Assembly (NCBI RefSeq): GCF_000576635.1
Contig: NZ_AVFL01000043.1
Coordinates: 1-43,560 of the forward strand
Reading direction: 5' to 3'
Source of the DNA: Skermanella stibiiresistens SB22
GTDB taxonomy: Bacteria > Pseudomonadota > Alphaproteobacteria > Azospirillales > Azospirillaceae
Length of the DNA: 43,560 nt
Position 1 is the first letter of the stretch; each line of letters opens with the position of its first letter. The notes under the pieces were generated by a model, which did no database searches, was not told where the DNA came from, and worked only from the letters and a program-made list of their open reading frames with translations. The position numbers and the translations under genes were made by a program. Of this stretch, positions 1 to 8,763 are shown piece after piece.

Positions 1-99
1 GCCCAAGCGCACCAAGCATCCGTCGAACATGCGTCACGCAACATCCTCGATCAGTCACGTCACGTCAATATCCAAGCCCAAGCTCCCAGGCGGTTGGTC

Positions 100-217
100 G
101 ACCTGGTGGTCATAGCGAGGGGCCCGCACCCGATCCCATCCCGAACTCGGCCGTGAAAACCCTCCGCGCCAATGGTACTGCGTCTCAAGACGTGGGAGAG
201 TAGGTCGCCGCCAGGTC
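100..217 (+). rRNA. rrf: 5S ribosomal RNA
   Basis: This is the last rRNA gene of an rRNA operon whose 16S and 23S genes lie before the window. The 5' end GACCTGGTGG pairs with the 3' end CGCCAGGTC to form helix I. The internal CCCGATCCCATCCCGAACTCGG and the GGGAGAGTAGGTCG stretch are standard 5S landmarks. The length of about 118 nt fits the family. It is followed 93 nt later by the initiator tRNA, the usual alphaproteobacterial order. The ends are set by helix pairing and could be off by one or two bases. Confidence 0.93.
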
Positions 218-310
218 CGCCAACCGCCCGGAAGCCAACGGCTTCGGATCAAGGACGCGACACGACACCGAACACCGTCACAAGTTCTCAAAGCATGTCC
301 AACGCCCTGA

Positions 311-387
<77 letters not shown>

Positions 388-391
388 GACC

Positions 392-424
392 AGCCGGCCA
401 AGTCACTGACTTGGCCGGCTTTTC
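392..424 (+). terminator. Rho-independent terminator of the rRNA/tRNA operon
   Basis: A near-perfect inverted repeat (AGCCGGCCAAGTCA and its complement around one central base) is followed by TTTTCG. It begins four bases after the tRNA CCA end and lies between the convergent rRNA operon and the GMC oxidoreductase gene. Confidence 0.85.
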
Positions 425-435
425 GTTGTCCGCCG

Positions 436-1989
436 TCAGGCCCTGCCTTCGCCCGCGATGAACGCCGCCTGCCGGATCGCCAGCGCCACGATGGTCAGTG
501 TCGGGTTGCAGGCGCCGCCGGTGGCGAACTGGCTGCCGTCGGCGATGAACAGGTTCGGCACCTCATGGGTACGGCCCCAGGCATCGACCACGCCATCCTC
601 CGGCCGCGCGCTCATCCTGTTGCTGCCCAGGTTGTGGCTGGCGGGATAGGCCGGGGTCTCGATCGAGCGCGACGCGCCGGCGGCCTTGTGGATCGCCACC
701 AGCGTCTTGAAGCCGTGGTTTCGCATCGCGAGGTCATTCGGGTGGTCGTCATAGTGGATGTTGGCGACAGGGACGCCGAAGCGGTCGATCTCGTCACCCA
801 AGGTCACGCGGTTGTCCGGTTGCGGCATGTCCTCCCCGGTCATGAACAGCCCGGCCATGTTTGCGTAGCGCTCGATGACGCCGGCGAAGTCGCGGCCCCA
901 CCAGCCCGGTTCCATCAACGCCGCCGTGGTCGGCAAGCCCATCGAGTTCAACTCGATATAGTATCCGCCGGCGAACCCCCGATCCGGCTCGTGCCGCGCG
1001 AAATCCGGGATCAGCCCGGCCATCAACTCGCCCCGGTGCATATTCACGGGTTTGTCGAACACCGACCAGACCGTCTGGACGACGTGGCGCAGATAGTGTC
1101 GCCCGACATGTCCCCAGCCATTGGCGAGGCCGTTGGGAAACCGCCCGCTCCGGGAGTTCAGCAGCAGGCGGGAGCTTTCCACGCAGTTGGCGGCCAGCAC
1201 CACCACGCGGGCGCCCTGCCGTTGCCGCACCCCGTCGGCATCGACATAGACGACGGCCTTGGCCAGACCATCCTCGCCGTGCTCGATCTCCACGGCCCGG
1301 CAGCCCGCCCGCAGGTCGAGCCTTCCCGTCGCCATCGCGCGCGGGATCTCGACGTTCAGCGTCGACCAACGGGCACCGTGCTTGTCGCCGGTGATCGTGA
1401 AGCCATCCTGGATGGACGCCGGTCGTCCGTCATAGGGAACGGCATTGATCGCGTGCCGGCCGGTCGTGACGTTGAGGCCGAGCCGCTTGGCTCCCCAGTA
1501 CATCACCTTGAAATTGTTGTTCGCCGGGAGTGGCGGGAGCCCGTTGGTGCCCGACACGCCCATCTTGCGTTCGGCCAGATCGTAGAACGGCGCCAGTTCC
1601 TCCAAGGTGACTGGCCAGTCGATCAGGCTGGCGCCGGGAACGTCGCCATAGACGGTTCGCGCCCGCAGTTCATCCTCGATGAAGCGATAGCAGCAGCCCG
1701 ACCAGTGCGCCGTAGTGCCGCCGACGACCTGGCAATGCCAGACCGGCGAGACCGGGTGATCCTTGGCGACCCGCCAGGTTCCCGAGGCGGTCCTCTTGTC
1801 CAGCCACGATAGCATCTCGTACCCGGCCCATTCGTCATTGACGAAGTCGTCGGCCGTCAGGTGCGCGCCGGCCTCCAGCAGCACGACCTTCATTCCCCGC
1901 TGGCAAAGTTCGTTGGCGAGCGTGCCGCCACCGGCGCCCGAGCCGATGATCACCGCCACATCCGTATCGTCGAAGGCGTAGGTCGCCAT
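436..1989 (-). CDS. GMC-family FAD oxidoreductase
   Basis: A 517-residue flavoprotein dehydrogenase/oxidase of the glucose-methanol-choline family, likely oxidising a sugar or alcohol group. The Rossmann FAD motif GSGAGG is at residues 16-21 with the ribose-binding Glu39 after it. The C-terminal half carries SHNLGSNRM (about 451-459, candidate active-site His452), ADGSQF and the NPTLTI end motif (Asn495). The open frame extends 40 codons upstream into the neighbour, but ATG at 1989 is preferred because AGGA lies about ten bases before it and the FAD motif then sits at the usual depth. No Sec or Tat signal is seen. It follows the small-subunit gene by 16 bp and is the last gene of the operon. 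The substrate is not recognisable. Confidence 0.9.
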   Translation of the reverse strand: MATYAFDDTDVAVIIGSGAGGGTLANELCQRGMKVVLLEAGAHLTADDFVNDEWAGYEMLSWLDKRTASGTWRVAKDHPVSPVWHCQVVGGTTAHWSGCCYRFIEDELRARTVYGDVPGASLIDWPVTLEELAPFYDLAERKMGVSGTNGLPPLPANNNFKVMYWGAKRLGLNVTTGRHAINAVPYDGRPASIQDGFTITGDKHGARWSTLNVEIPRAMATGRLDLRAGCRAVEIEHGEDGLAKAVVYVDADGVRQRQGARVVVLAANCVESSRLLLNSRSGRFPNGLANGWGHVGRHYLRHVVQTVWSVFDKPVNMHRGELMAGLIPDFARHEPDRGFAGGYYIELNSMGLPTTAALMEPGWWGRDFAGVIERYANMAGLFMTGEDMPQPDNRVTLGDEIDRFGVPVANIHYDDHPNDLAMRNHGFKTLVAIHKAAGASRSIETPAYPASHNLGSNRMSARPEDGVVDAWGRTHEVPNLFIADGSQFATGGACNPTLTIVALAIRQAAFIAGEGRA

Positions 1990-2005
1990 GCCGTCTAGGT
2001 CCTGT

Positions 2006-2527
2006 TCAAATGTCGGTGGGAAGCGGCGGCGGTTCGGGAAGCCAGTCGAGATCGTCGAAGCCCCTCTCCACGTAGCCGCCGAGATGATGGGACGCCCCCT
2101 CGTAGCCAAACGCCTCCCAGATCTCGACGTCGTCGTAGAGGAACCTCACCGCCGTCCGCTGGATCAGGGTGAAGGCGGCGCTTCCCTCGATCGACCTCAA
2201 GGCGGCGACCCGGTAACTCTCGGATCTTTCCGCGAAGGGCAAGGGTAGGGCGGCCTCGATATGATCGATCACTTCGGCGACGCTTTGCCCCAATCCGGGA
2301 AACGCCCCGGCCAGCCGGTCGAAGTGCAGGACGACGCGGCGGTAGACGCGATCCGGAAGCCCATCATGCGGGTACAGAGTCCGAACCACCGCCTCCAGCG
2401 TCACCGCGGTTCCAGCACCCAGCGTCCGCAAAGCTCCGATCCAAGCGTCCCCTTCCGGAACGGCGGGAGCGGGAGGCAGCTTGGGGTCCTTGTGGGCCAC
2501 GGCGGCTTTTGGTGAGGATATCGACAT
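2006..2527 (-). CDS. Gluconate 2-dehydrogenase subunit 3-like protein
   Basis: 173 residues, matching the gluconate 2-dehydrogenase gamma-subunit family that partners GMC flavoproteins. The diagnostic C-terminal stretch is present: AFGYEGAS at residue 139, then GGYVERGFDDLDWLP. Family members usually begin with a twin-arginine signal that carries the folded flavoprotein to the periplasm. Here the N-terminus is Lys/Pro/Ala-rich without RR or a hydrophobic core. The pair is therefore probably cytoplasmic, unless the start is wrong. It lies directly before the GMC gene and after the aldolase-like gene (12-bp gap). No cytochrome c subunit gene follows. Confidence 0.85.
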   Translation of the reverse strand: MSISSPKAAVAHKDPKLPPAPAVPEGDAWIGALRTLGAGTAVTLEAVVRTLYPHDGLPDRVYRRVVLHFDRLAGAFPGLGQSVAEVIDHIEAALPLPFAERSESYRVAALRSIEGSAAFTLIQRTAVRFLYDDVEIWEAFGYEGASHHLGGYVERGFDDLDWLPEPPPLPTDI

Positions 2528-2539
2528 GCCGGCCCTCCC

Positions 2540-3277
2540 TCAGGCGCGATAGCCGGGATTCTCCCGGTCCAGCTTCCGCATCATGGCGGCGAGGTGGATA
2601 TCGGCGGCCATGCGCCGCTCCTCCACCATCTGTCCCGCCGTCGTGTCGATCACGGCGTCGGTCACCAGCCGCAGCGGCTGGTTCATGGCCAGCGCGTTCC
2701 ATTGATCGCGTGCCGCGACCTCCAGGTAATGCAGGTCATAGAGGCAGTGGGACACGCTCGGGCCGATCACCATGACGCCGTGGTTGGCCATCATCAGCAC
2801 GTCCTTGTCTTGGAACGCCGCCACGATCTGATCGGCCTCCCGCTCGTCCAGCACCAGTCCGCCATACTGTTCCAGATAGGCGGTCCGCTGGACGAACCGC
2901 ATGGAGCTTTGGTTGACCGGCAGGATGCGCATGTCGGTCAGGCTCGACACCGCCGTGGCATAGGGCGCGTGGCTGTGCATGATGCACTTCGCCCGAGGCA
3001 CGGCGGCATGGATCCGCGCGTGAATATGGAAGGCGGTCGGCTCCCAGACGCCTTCGCCCTCGATGATCCGGCCGGACAGGTCGACCTTGATCAGCCCGGA
3101 GGCCGTCGCCTCCTCGAACAGAGGCCCGAAGGGCTTCAGCAGGAAGCGGCCCTCCTGACCCGGAACCGCGACCGAGAAGTGGTTGAAGACGCCGTCGTCC
3201 ATCCCCTCCAGCGCCGCGACGCGGTAGGCCGCCGCCAGTTCGACGCGGGCGCGCCGCTCAAGATCCGCGTTATCCAA
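2540..3277 (-). CDS. Class II aldolase/adducin family protein
   Basis: 245 residues of the fuculose-phosphate aldolase/adducin fold. The zinc-ligand histidines are visible as HSH (101-103) and His166 in NHGVMV. The usual catalytic Glu of true aldolases (SSExxxH) is replaced by a WEPTAFHIH region, so lyase activity is uncertain. Many members of this subfamily are of unknown activity. The start is TTG at 3277, supported by GGGGAG eight bases upstream and by the lack of any ATG before the conserved core. It sits 15 bp after the acetamidase gene in the operon. Confidence 0.87.
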   Translation of the reverse strand: MDNADLERRARVELAAAYRVAALEGMDDGVFNHFSVAVPGQEGRFLLKPFGPLFEEATASGLIKVDLSGRIIEGEGVWEPTAFHIHARIHAAVPRAKCIMHSHAPYATAVSSLTDMRILPVNQSSMRFVQRTAYLEQYGGLVLDEREADQIVAAFQDKDVLMMANHGVMVIGPSVSHCLYDLHYLEVAARDQWNALAMNQPLRLVTDAVIDTTAGQMVEERRMAADIHLAAMMRKLDRENPGYRA

Positions 3278-3292
3278 CTCGCAGTCTCCCCG

Positions 3293-4240
3293 TCATGCCG
3301 TCGGCAGCTTCGATTTGTCGATCACGCAGTGGATGCCCTTGTTGCCATCCACGGTCTGGGTGACCCGCAAGTCCACGGCGATCGAGGACAATGTGTAGGC
3401 GTCCTGGGCGGACAGGTTGGTCTTCTCCTGGATCAGCTTGATCATGTCGCGGAGCGCGTGCTTGACCGCGTCGTCCAAGTCCTCGTCGAAGCCCATGGTG
3501 ATCCAGGCCGTGTCGCTCTCGGCGCGCGGCAGGGTCAGCTTCATGTCCTTGCGGACGACCAGTTCGAAGGTGCCGGTCAAGGCGGTTTCGATCGCGGTCA
3601 GGCAGACCTCGCCATCGCCTTGCAACGCGTGCCCGTCACCGGCCGAGAACAGGGCGCCCTCGGTGAAGACCGGGAAATACACCGTCGTCCCGGCCAGCAG
3701 TTCCTTGTTGTCCATGTTGCCGCCAAACGCGCGCGGCTCCTTCGAGGACAGGCGGCCCCAGCTTGGCGGCGGCGCCACCCCGAAATTGCCGAAGAACGGC
3801 GATGTCGCCAGTTCCTGCCCCCAGGGCATCCGGACAACGCCGCGCGCCGCGTCGAGCGGGACATGGATCCGCCGCGCCTCGGGGAAGTCCTCCGGCAGCG
3901 TTCCCAGCAGCGGTAGCTGGATGTTCCAGCCCCAGTTCTGGCGGAAGTCGATGCTCTTGATCCGGACCTCCAGCACGTCGCCCCGCTCGGCGCCCTGGAC
4001 GAAGACGGGGCCGGTCATCAGGTGCGGTCCGGGGCCCCGATGGCACCAGGCATGGACGGCGGTGTGCTCGGGCAGGATGTCGAACCCGGCCGCGGCGTCG
4101 GGCATGTCGTTCGGCTCGCCCGACAGGGTGTCGATCGTCACGGTGTCGCCGGACGCCACGGTGAGGGCGGGAGGGATCGTGCCGTCCCACAACCCCCACT
4201 GCACGGTTTCCGGGCTGGCCTTCAGGTGGTGATGGGCCAT
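3293..4240 (-). CDS. Acetamidase/formamidase family protein
   Basis: 315 residues, full length for the FmdA/AmdA family, which hydrolyses short amides to ammonia and a carboxylic acid in the cytoplasm. Recognisable stretches are ASGDTVTIDTLSG near residue 30, CHRGPGPHLMTGPVFV near 70 and the GDVLEVRI segment that follows. ATG at 4240 has a strong AGGAGG eight bases upstream. It lies just downstream of the ABC permeases, so the imported compound may contain or release an amide. The family is known, but the substrate here is inferred only from context. Confidence 0.9.
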   Translation of the reverse strand: MAHHHLKASPETVQWGLWDGTIPPALTVASGDTVTIDTLSGEPNDMPDAAAGFDILPEHTAVHAWCHRGPGPHLMTGPVFVQGAERGDVLEVRIKSIDFRQNWGWNIQLPLLGTLPEDFPEARRIHVPLDAARGVVRMPWGQELATSPFFGNFGVAPPPSWGRLSSKEPRAFGGNMDNKELLAGTTVYFPVFTEGALFSAGDGHALQGDGEVCLTAIETALTGTFELVVRKDMKLTLPRAESDTAWITMGFDEDLDDAVKHALRDMIKLIQEKTNLSAQDAYTLSSIAVDLRVTQTVDGNKGIHCVIDKSKLPTA

Positions 4241-4274
4241 GGGGCCTCCTTGTCTCTATTGCTTGAACTCAGGG

Positions 4275-5099
4275 TTATCCCTTGACCGCGCCCAGCGTCA
4301 GGCCGCGCACGATGTGGCGTTGCAGGGCGATGACCACCGCCAGCACCGGCACCAGCGCCACGATGCCGACCACGGCCATCTCGCCCCAGCGCACGCCCTG
4401 CGAGGTGATCAGCTTGGGGATCGCGACCGGAAGGGTCTGGACGGTCTTGCCACCCAGCATGAAGGCGAACAGGAACTCGTTCCACGCGAAGATGAAGCAC
4501 AGCACCGCCGTGGCGACGATGCCGTTCCTCAGCAGCGGGAACACGACGCGGCGGAAGATCTGGGGTCGCGACCAGCCCTCCAGGGCCGCCGCCTCCTCCA
4601 GCTCCACCGGCAGGTCCCGGCAGAAGCTGCGCAGCACCCAGACATAGAACGACAGGTTGAAGGTCATGTAGGCCAGCGTCAGGCCGGCGAAGGTGTCGAT
4701 CAGGCCGATCTTGGCGAAGATCAGGTAGAACGGAATGACCAGGCAGACCGGCGGCCCCATGCGGCTCGCCAGGATGAACAGGAACAGGTCGTCCTTGCCC
4801 CGCATCTCGAAGCGCGCGAAGGCGTAGGCCGCCGGCGTGCCGATCAGGACCACCAAGGCGGTGGAGATCGTGCAGAGCAGGAAGGAGGTCAGCAGGTTCC
4901 AGACGAATCCCAGCTCGATCACATAATCGAAATGCTCGAGCGTCGGCGTGAAGAGGAAGACCGTCGGCCGCGCGAACATGACGTCGGCGGGCTTGAACAT
5001 CATGCTCGCCATCCAGATCACCGGAAACAGGATGGCGAAGGCGTAGAGGACGGCGAGCACCGTCCAAAGCGGGTTTGACCTGCCGGTCGTGGCGTTCAT
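4275..5099 (-). CDS. Sugar-type ABC transporter permease (MalG/UgpE-like)
   Basis: 274 residues with six predicted membrane helices. The cytoplasmic EAA loop reads EAAALEGWSRPQIFRRVVFP and contacts the ATPase. It is the second inner-membrane subunit of the importer, downstream of the MalF-like permease. The open frame starts at a TTG five codons earlier. ATG at 5099 is preferred, with GGGAAG upstream and an N-terminus that then fits MalG-type proteins. The gap to the acetamidase start is 34 bp. Confidence 0.93.
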   Translation of the reverse strand: MNATTGRSNPLWTVLAVLYAFAILFPVIWMASMMFKPADVMFARPTVFLFTPTLEHFDYVIELGFVWNLLTSFLLCTISTALVVLIGTPAAYAFARFEMRGKDDLFLFILASRMGPPVCLVIPFYLIFAKIGLIDTFAGLTLAYMTFNLSFYVWVLRSFCRDLPVELEEAAALEGWSRPQIFRRVVFPLLRNGIVATAVLCFIFAWNEFLFAFMLGGKTVQTLPVAIPKLITSQGVRWGEMAVVGIVALVPVLAVVIALQRHIVRGLTLGAVKG

Positions 5100-5135
5100 G
5101 GCCGGGCTTCCCAAGGTGTTATCAACATGGTTGGG

Positions 5136-6056
5136 TCAGAAGGCGTTCAGGCGCTTCTTGGCGATCTGGTAGAAGGCGTTGCAGAACACGAAGAACGCGA
5201 TCCACACCAGCACCGCCAGGGCCGACGCCTCGCCGATGTTCCAAAACTCGAAGGTCATCTTGTAGGCGAGCACGCTGGGCGATTCGGTCGCGATGCCGGG
5301 TCCGCCGCCGGTCAGGATGAAGACGGTGTCGAACACCTTGAAGGCGTCGATCAGCCGAAGGAGTCCGATCACCGCCAGCAGCGGCGACATCATCGGCAGC
5401 GTCAGCCGGAAAAAGATCTGCGCGCCATTGGCCCCGTCCACCGCCGCCGCGCGATAGGGTCCCAGTGGCAGAGCCTGGAGGCCGGCAAAGAAGGCCAGCA
5501 TCATGAACGGCGTCCACTGCCAGATATCGACGAAGATCAGCGCGCCGAGCGCCAGATGGGGCGACGCGAAGATCGAGGTCTCGCCCAGGATGCCGAAGCG
5601 CTCCAGTACGTTGTAGGAGATGAAGCCCCACGATCCCGCCAGCATGATCTTCCACAGCAGTCCGACCACGATCGGCGCCATCATCGTGGGAATGAACAGC
5701 AGCGGCACCAGCACCGAGCGTCCGCGCACACCGTGGTTCAGCACCATGGCGCCGGCGAGGCCCAACATGAACTCCACCGGCACGGCGATGGCGACGAAGA
5801 TCCCGGCGGTCGAGATGGCGCTCCAGAAACGCTCGTCCGCCAGCAGGCCGGCGTAGTTGTCGAACCAGATGAAGTCGCCGACGCGGCCATACTTGGCCTT
5901 ATGGAAGCTCAGGTAGATCGCGTAGAGGAACGGGATCAACGAGACGATCACCAGGGTGATCATGGTCGGCGCGATCAGCAGGTACGGGTACCAGAATCGC
6001 TCTTTCCTGATGCGCGGCGCCGGTTGGCTCATCGCGGTGTCGGTCACGGCCGCCAT
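5136..6056 (-). CDS. Sugar-type ABC transporter permease (MalF/UgpA-like)
   Basis: 306 residues with six membrane helices, beginning with a short charged cytoplasmic segment and then a first helix near residues 23-43. The EAA-like loop reads YRAAAVDGANGAQIFFRLTLP. It forms the channel with the MalG-like partner 36 bp downstream. It follows the binding-protein gene with a gap of about 100 bp. The family (carbohydrate uptake type 1, binding-protein-dependent permeases) is clear. The transported compound is not. Confidence 0.93.
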   Translation of the reverse strand: MAAVTDTAMSQPAPRIRKERFWYPYLLIAPTMITLVIVSLIPFLYAIYLSFHKAKYGRVGDFIWFDNYAGLLADERFWSAISTAGIFVAIAVPVEFMLGLAGAMVLNHGVRGRSVLVPLLFIPTMMAPIVVGLLWKIMLAGSWGFISYNVLERFGILGETSIFASPHLALGALIFVDIWQWTPFMMLAFFAGLQALPLGPYRAAAVDGANGAQIFFRLTLPMMSPLLAVIGLLRLIDAFKVFDTVFILTGGGPGIATESPSVLAYKMTFEFWNIGEASALAVLVWIAFFVFCNAFYQIAKKRLNAF

Positions 6057-6157
6057 CGATGCGGGCTCCTATCGGTTCTCAACTCTCGCTCCCCAAGGGC
6101 CAGGCCGCGTCACGGCGGCCCGGCTCGATCATGCGTCGCCGTCAACTCGGGAACCGC

Positions 6158-7561
6158 TCAGAGCGTGCACTTGGCGTCGCACAGTCCGACCAGCACCTTC
6201 TGCCCCTCCTTGGCGCCCTGCTCCGGCGTCAGCTGGCGAAGGCCGACCTTCTGGACCACGGCGGACAGCGCGTCGGCGATCTCTAGGTACAGCGGCATCC
6301 GAGGCTTGGCCTGGGCCACCTGCAGCGACGCCTTCATGGCGCCGAACAGCGGCTTGAGGTTGCCGTCGTTCATGACCGGCATGGCCCAGGAGCTTTCGCG
6401 GACGGGCACACCACCGGCGCCGGCGTCCAGCAGGGCTTCCTGCTGCTTCTTCTCGACCAGCCATTGCAGGAAGAGGAACGTCGGCTCCGGATTCTGGCTG
6501 TTGGCGCTGATCACCGTCAGCGACGGCTCGGCGTCGGCCGACGCGAACTTGGAGTCCATGCCGGCTTTGACCGGAATCGCGCCATAGGTGAACTTGCCGG
6601 CCAAGGGCGAGGCGCCTGGCTTGTCGACGCCCAGCACGAAGTCGGAGAACGCGATGGCCTGCGCCGCGATGCCGTTGCCCATCACGGTGGGGACGTCGAT
6701 CAGCGAGTATTCCGCCGTGCCGGGAGGCGCGAACTTCCAAAGATCCGCGTACATCTTCAGCGCCTCGACCGTGGCGGGGCTGTCGAAGGTCGGCTTGCCG
6801 TCGGCGTCGATGATATCGCCGCCGTAGTTCCGCAGGATGTTGCTGACGAAGTTGAACAGGGCCCCCTGGCCCTTGATGCCTTCGAAGGTGATGCCGTAGA
6901 AATCGCTGGCTAGCGGCTGGCCGGCGAGCGCCTCGCCCTTCTTCCGGGTGAAGAACTCGGCGATGTCGCGCATCTGCTCGATCGTCTTGGCGGGCGCCAA
7001 GTCATAGCCGTACTTGGCCTTGAACGCCGTCTTCTCGGACGCGTCCCCCATCAGGTCGGCGCGCGTCCAATAGACCGTGTTGTAGTTCCAGTTGATGAAG
7101 CCGTATTGCTGGCCCTCGTGGAAGGCGACAGTCTTGTAGGGCTTCTCGATGAAGTCGGCGGTTTCCAGCTTGGCGTTGCTCAGCGCCGGGTTCTTGACCA
7201 GATCGTCGATCGGACGCAGCGCCTTGGCCTCCAGCATCTGACCCATCTGGAAACCGTGCAGCATCACCGCGTCGTAATAACCGCGGCCGGACAGCATGTC
7301 CGCTTGGCCCTTGTTGATCACCTCGCCATGGTTCAGCAACTCGTACTCGACCTTGATGCCGGTTTCCTTGGTGAATTCCGGCACGATCTTGGCGAGGACC
7401 TCCTGTAGCGGGGTCACCTCGTCCAGCACCCGGATCGTCTTTCCGGCATAGGGCTTGGCGGCCTCCGCGTAGGAAAAATCAGCGGCCAACGCCGCCGACG
7501 AGGATCCGGCCAGTAGGGCGGCCATGGAAAGGGCGATGACTGCGCTATTACCGATCTTCAT
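6158..7561 (-). CDS. ABC transporter substrate-binding protein (sugar type)
   Basis: 467 residues, an extracytoplasmic solute-binding protein of the family-1 (maltose/glycerol-phosphate) type. An N-terminal signal peptide ends in a probable AlaLeuAla cleavage site near residues 24-27, so the mature protein is periplasmic. The body contains TKETGIKVEYE and a Trp/Tyr-rich region (INWNYNTVYWTR) typical of polyol/sugar binders. ATG at 7561 is chosen over the TTG two codons earlier because GGAGAGG is well placed for it. The gene lies between the ATPase pair and the permeases. The ligand is unknown. Confidence 0.9.
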   Translation of the reverse strand: MKIGNSAVIALSMAALLAGSSSAALAADFSYAEAAKPYAGKTIRVLDEVTPLQEVLAKIVPEFTKETGIKVEYELLNHGEVINKGQADMLSGRGYYDAVMLHGFQMGQMLEAKALRPIDDLVKNPALSNAKLETADFIEKPYKTVAFHEGQQYGFINWNYNTVYWTRADLMGDASEKTAFKAKYGYDLAPAKTIEQMRDIAEFFTRKKGEALAGQPLASDFYGITFEGIKGQGALFNFVSNILRNYGGDIIDADGKPTFDSPATVEALKMYADLWKFAPPGTAEYSLIDVPTVMGNGIAAQAIAFSDFVLGVDKPGASPLAGKFTYGAIPVKAGMDSKFASADAEPSLTVISANSQNPEPTFLFLQWLVEKKQQEALLDAGAGGVPVRESSWAMPVMNDGNLKPLFGAMKASLQVAQAKPRMPLYLEIADALSAVVQKVGLRQLTPEQGAKEGQKVLVGLCDAKCTL

Positions 7562-7593
7562 GCACAAACCTCTCCACGTGTGGCAAGTCTTGG

Positions 7594-8763
7594 TCAGGGA
7601 AGCGCCAAGGCCTTGCCGGTTTCGGTATCGAATAAAGCCATGCCCTCGGCCGGGCAGAGCAGGGCGGCGGCATCGCCGATCCGGAAGGACGATTGATCGC
7701 GGGTCTTGATCTTGACCCTGACCTCACCGGCGATGCTGAAGGTGACGATGTCGTGCTTGCCGAACGGCTCGTGGGAATAGATCTCGCCCGGAATGGTCCC
7801 CTCGGTGCCCGGCGCCACCACCGATACGCCGTCGGCCCGCAACCCCAACGTCACGCGGCCTTCCACCTTGTGGCGGGCGACGGGAACCAGATGGGGCGGC
7901 AGGGGCAAGGTCATGCCGCGCCGGATGAACAGGAACCGCCCATCCTTGACCTCGACATGGCCCTTGATCAGGTTCATTGGCGGATCGCCGATCAGTCGGG
8001 CGACACCGACCGTGGCTGGCCGCAGCCAGATATCCTCGGGCGTGCCGATTTGCTCGATCCTGCCTTCGTCGATCACGGCGACCCGGTCGCCGACCGACAG
8101 CGCCTCCAGCCCATCCGGGGTGAACCAGATCGAAGGGGTTGAGCGCCGCATCAGCCGGCGGCGGATCTCGCCCCGCAGCTTGTGGCGGAGTTTGGCGTCC
8201 AGGTGCGAGATCGGCTCGTCCAGCAGCAGGATCCTGGGATCCTGGACGAGGGCGCGCGCCAGCGCCACACGTTGCTTCTGACCACCGGACAAGGCGCTTG
8301 GCGATCGGTCGGCGAGCTGGTCGATCTCCAGAAGCTTCAGCATCTCCATCACCGTGCCGTCATGGTCGAGCTGGCGGTCGGGACCTCCCGGAGCGCGCAG
8401 GGGTGACAGCACGTTCTCGCGCACGCTCATGTGCGGATACAGGGCGTATGATTCGAACATCAGGGCGACCCGGCGGCGCCCAGGCGCCAGGTGCGTGAAC
8501 TCCTCGGCGCCAAAGCGTCCGACACCTTGGTCCTGCCGTTCCAGCCCGGCGATGATCCGGCACAGGGTCGACTTGCCGGCACCGGACGGGCCGGTCACCG
8601 CCAGGATCTCCCCCGGCTCCACGGCGAGCGTCACATCATCCAACGCCTTGATCGCGCCGAAGCTCTTGGTGATGCCGGCGAGCGACAATCCACCCGCCTC
8701 GCAACCCGCGGCTGGCCGGGTGACCGCCTCGGGAGTGTGCCTGGACCGCGCCAGCATGGTCAT
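7594..8763 (-). CDS. ABC transporter ATPase 2 (MalK/UgpC type, divergent catalytic loops)
   Basis: 389 residues: nucleotide-binding domain then a C-terminal OB/TOBE region. Walker A GPSGAGKST is at 58-66, signature LSGGQ at 158-162 and Walker B LLLDEP with Asp182/Glu183. Two catalytic-loop residues differ from standard MalK: the Q-loop position is Glu104 (MFESYALYP), and the H-loop switch His is Pro216 (WFTPDG). ATG at 8763 overlaps the stop of ATPase 1 by four bases (ATGA), giving translational coupling. The frame stays open to 9975, but that stretch is a shadow of ATPase 1. Likely forms a heterodimer with ATPase 1, as in glycerol GlpS/GlpT-type importers. Confidence 0.92.
   Translation of the reverse strand: MTMLARSRHTPEAVTRPAAGCEAGGLSLAGITKSFGAIKALDDVTLAVEPGEILAVTGPSGAGKSTLCRIIAGLERQDQGVGRFGAEEFTHLAPGRRRVALMFESYALYPHMSVRENVLSPLRAPGGPDRQLDHDGTVMEMLKLLEIDQLADRSPSALSGGQKQRVALARALVQDPRILLLDEPISHLDAKLRHKLRGEIRRRLMRRSTPSIWFTPDGLEALSVGDRVAVIDEGRIEQIGTPEDIWLRPATVGVARLIGDPPMNLIKGHVEVKDGRFLFIRRGMTLPLPPHLVPVARHKVEGRVTLGLRADGVSVVAPGTEGTIPGEIYSHEPFGKHDIVTFSIAGEVRVKIKTRDQSSFRIGDAAALLCPAEGMALFDTETGKALALP

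Noticed and set aside
2594-3916. A 440-codon plus-strand frame across the aldolase and acetamidase genes
   Set aside because: Composition is His/Gln/Arg-rich shadow type with no family motifs, and it lies antisense to two clear enzyme genes.
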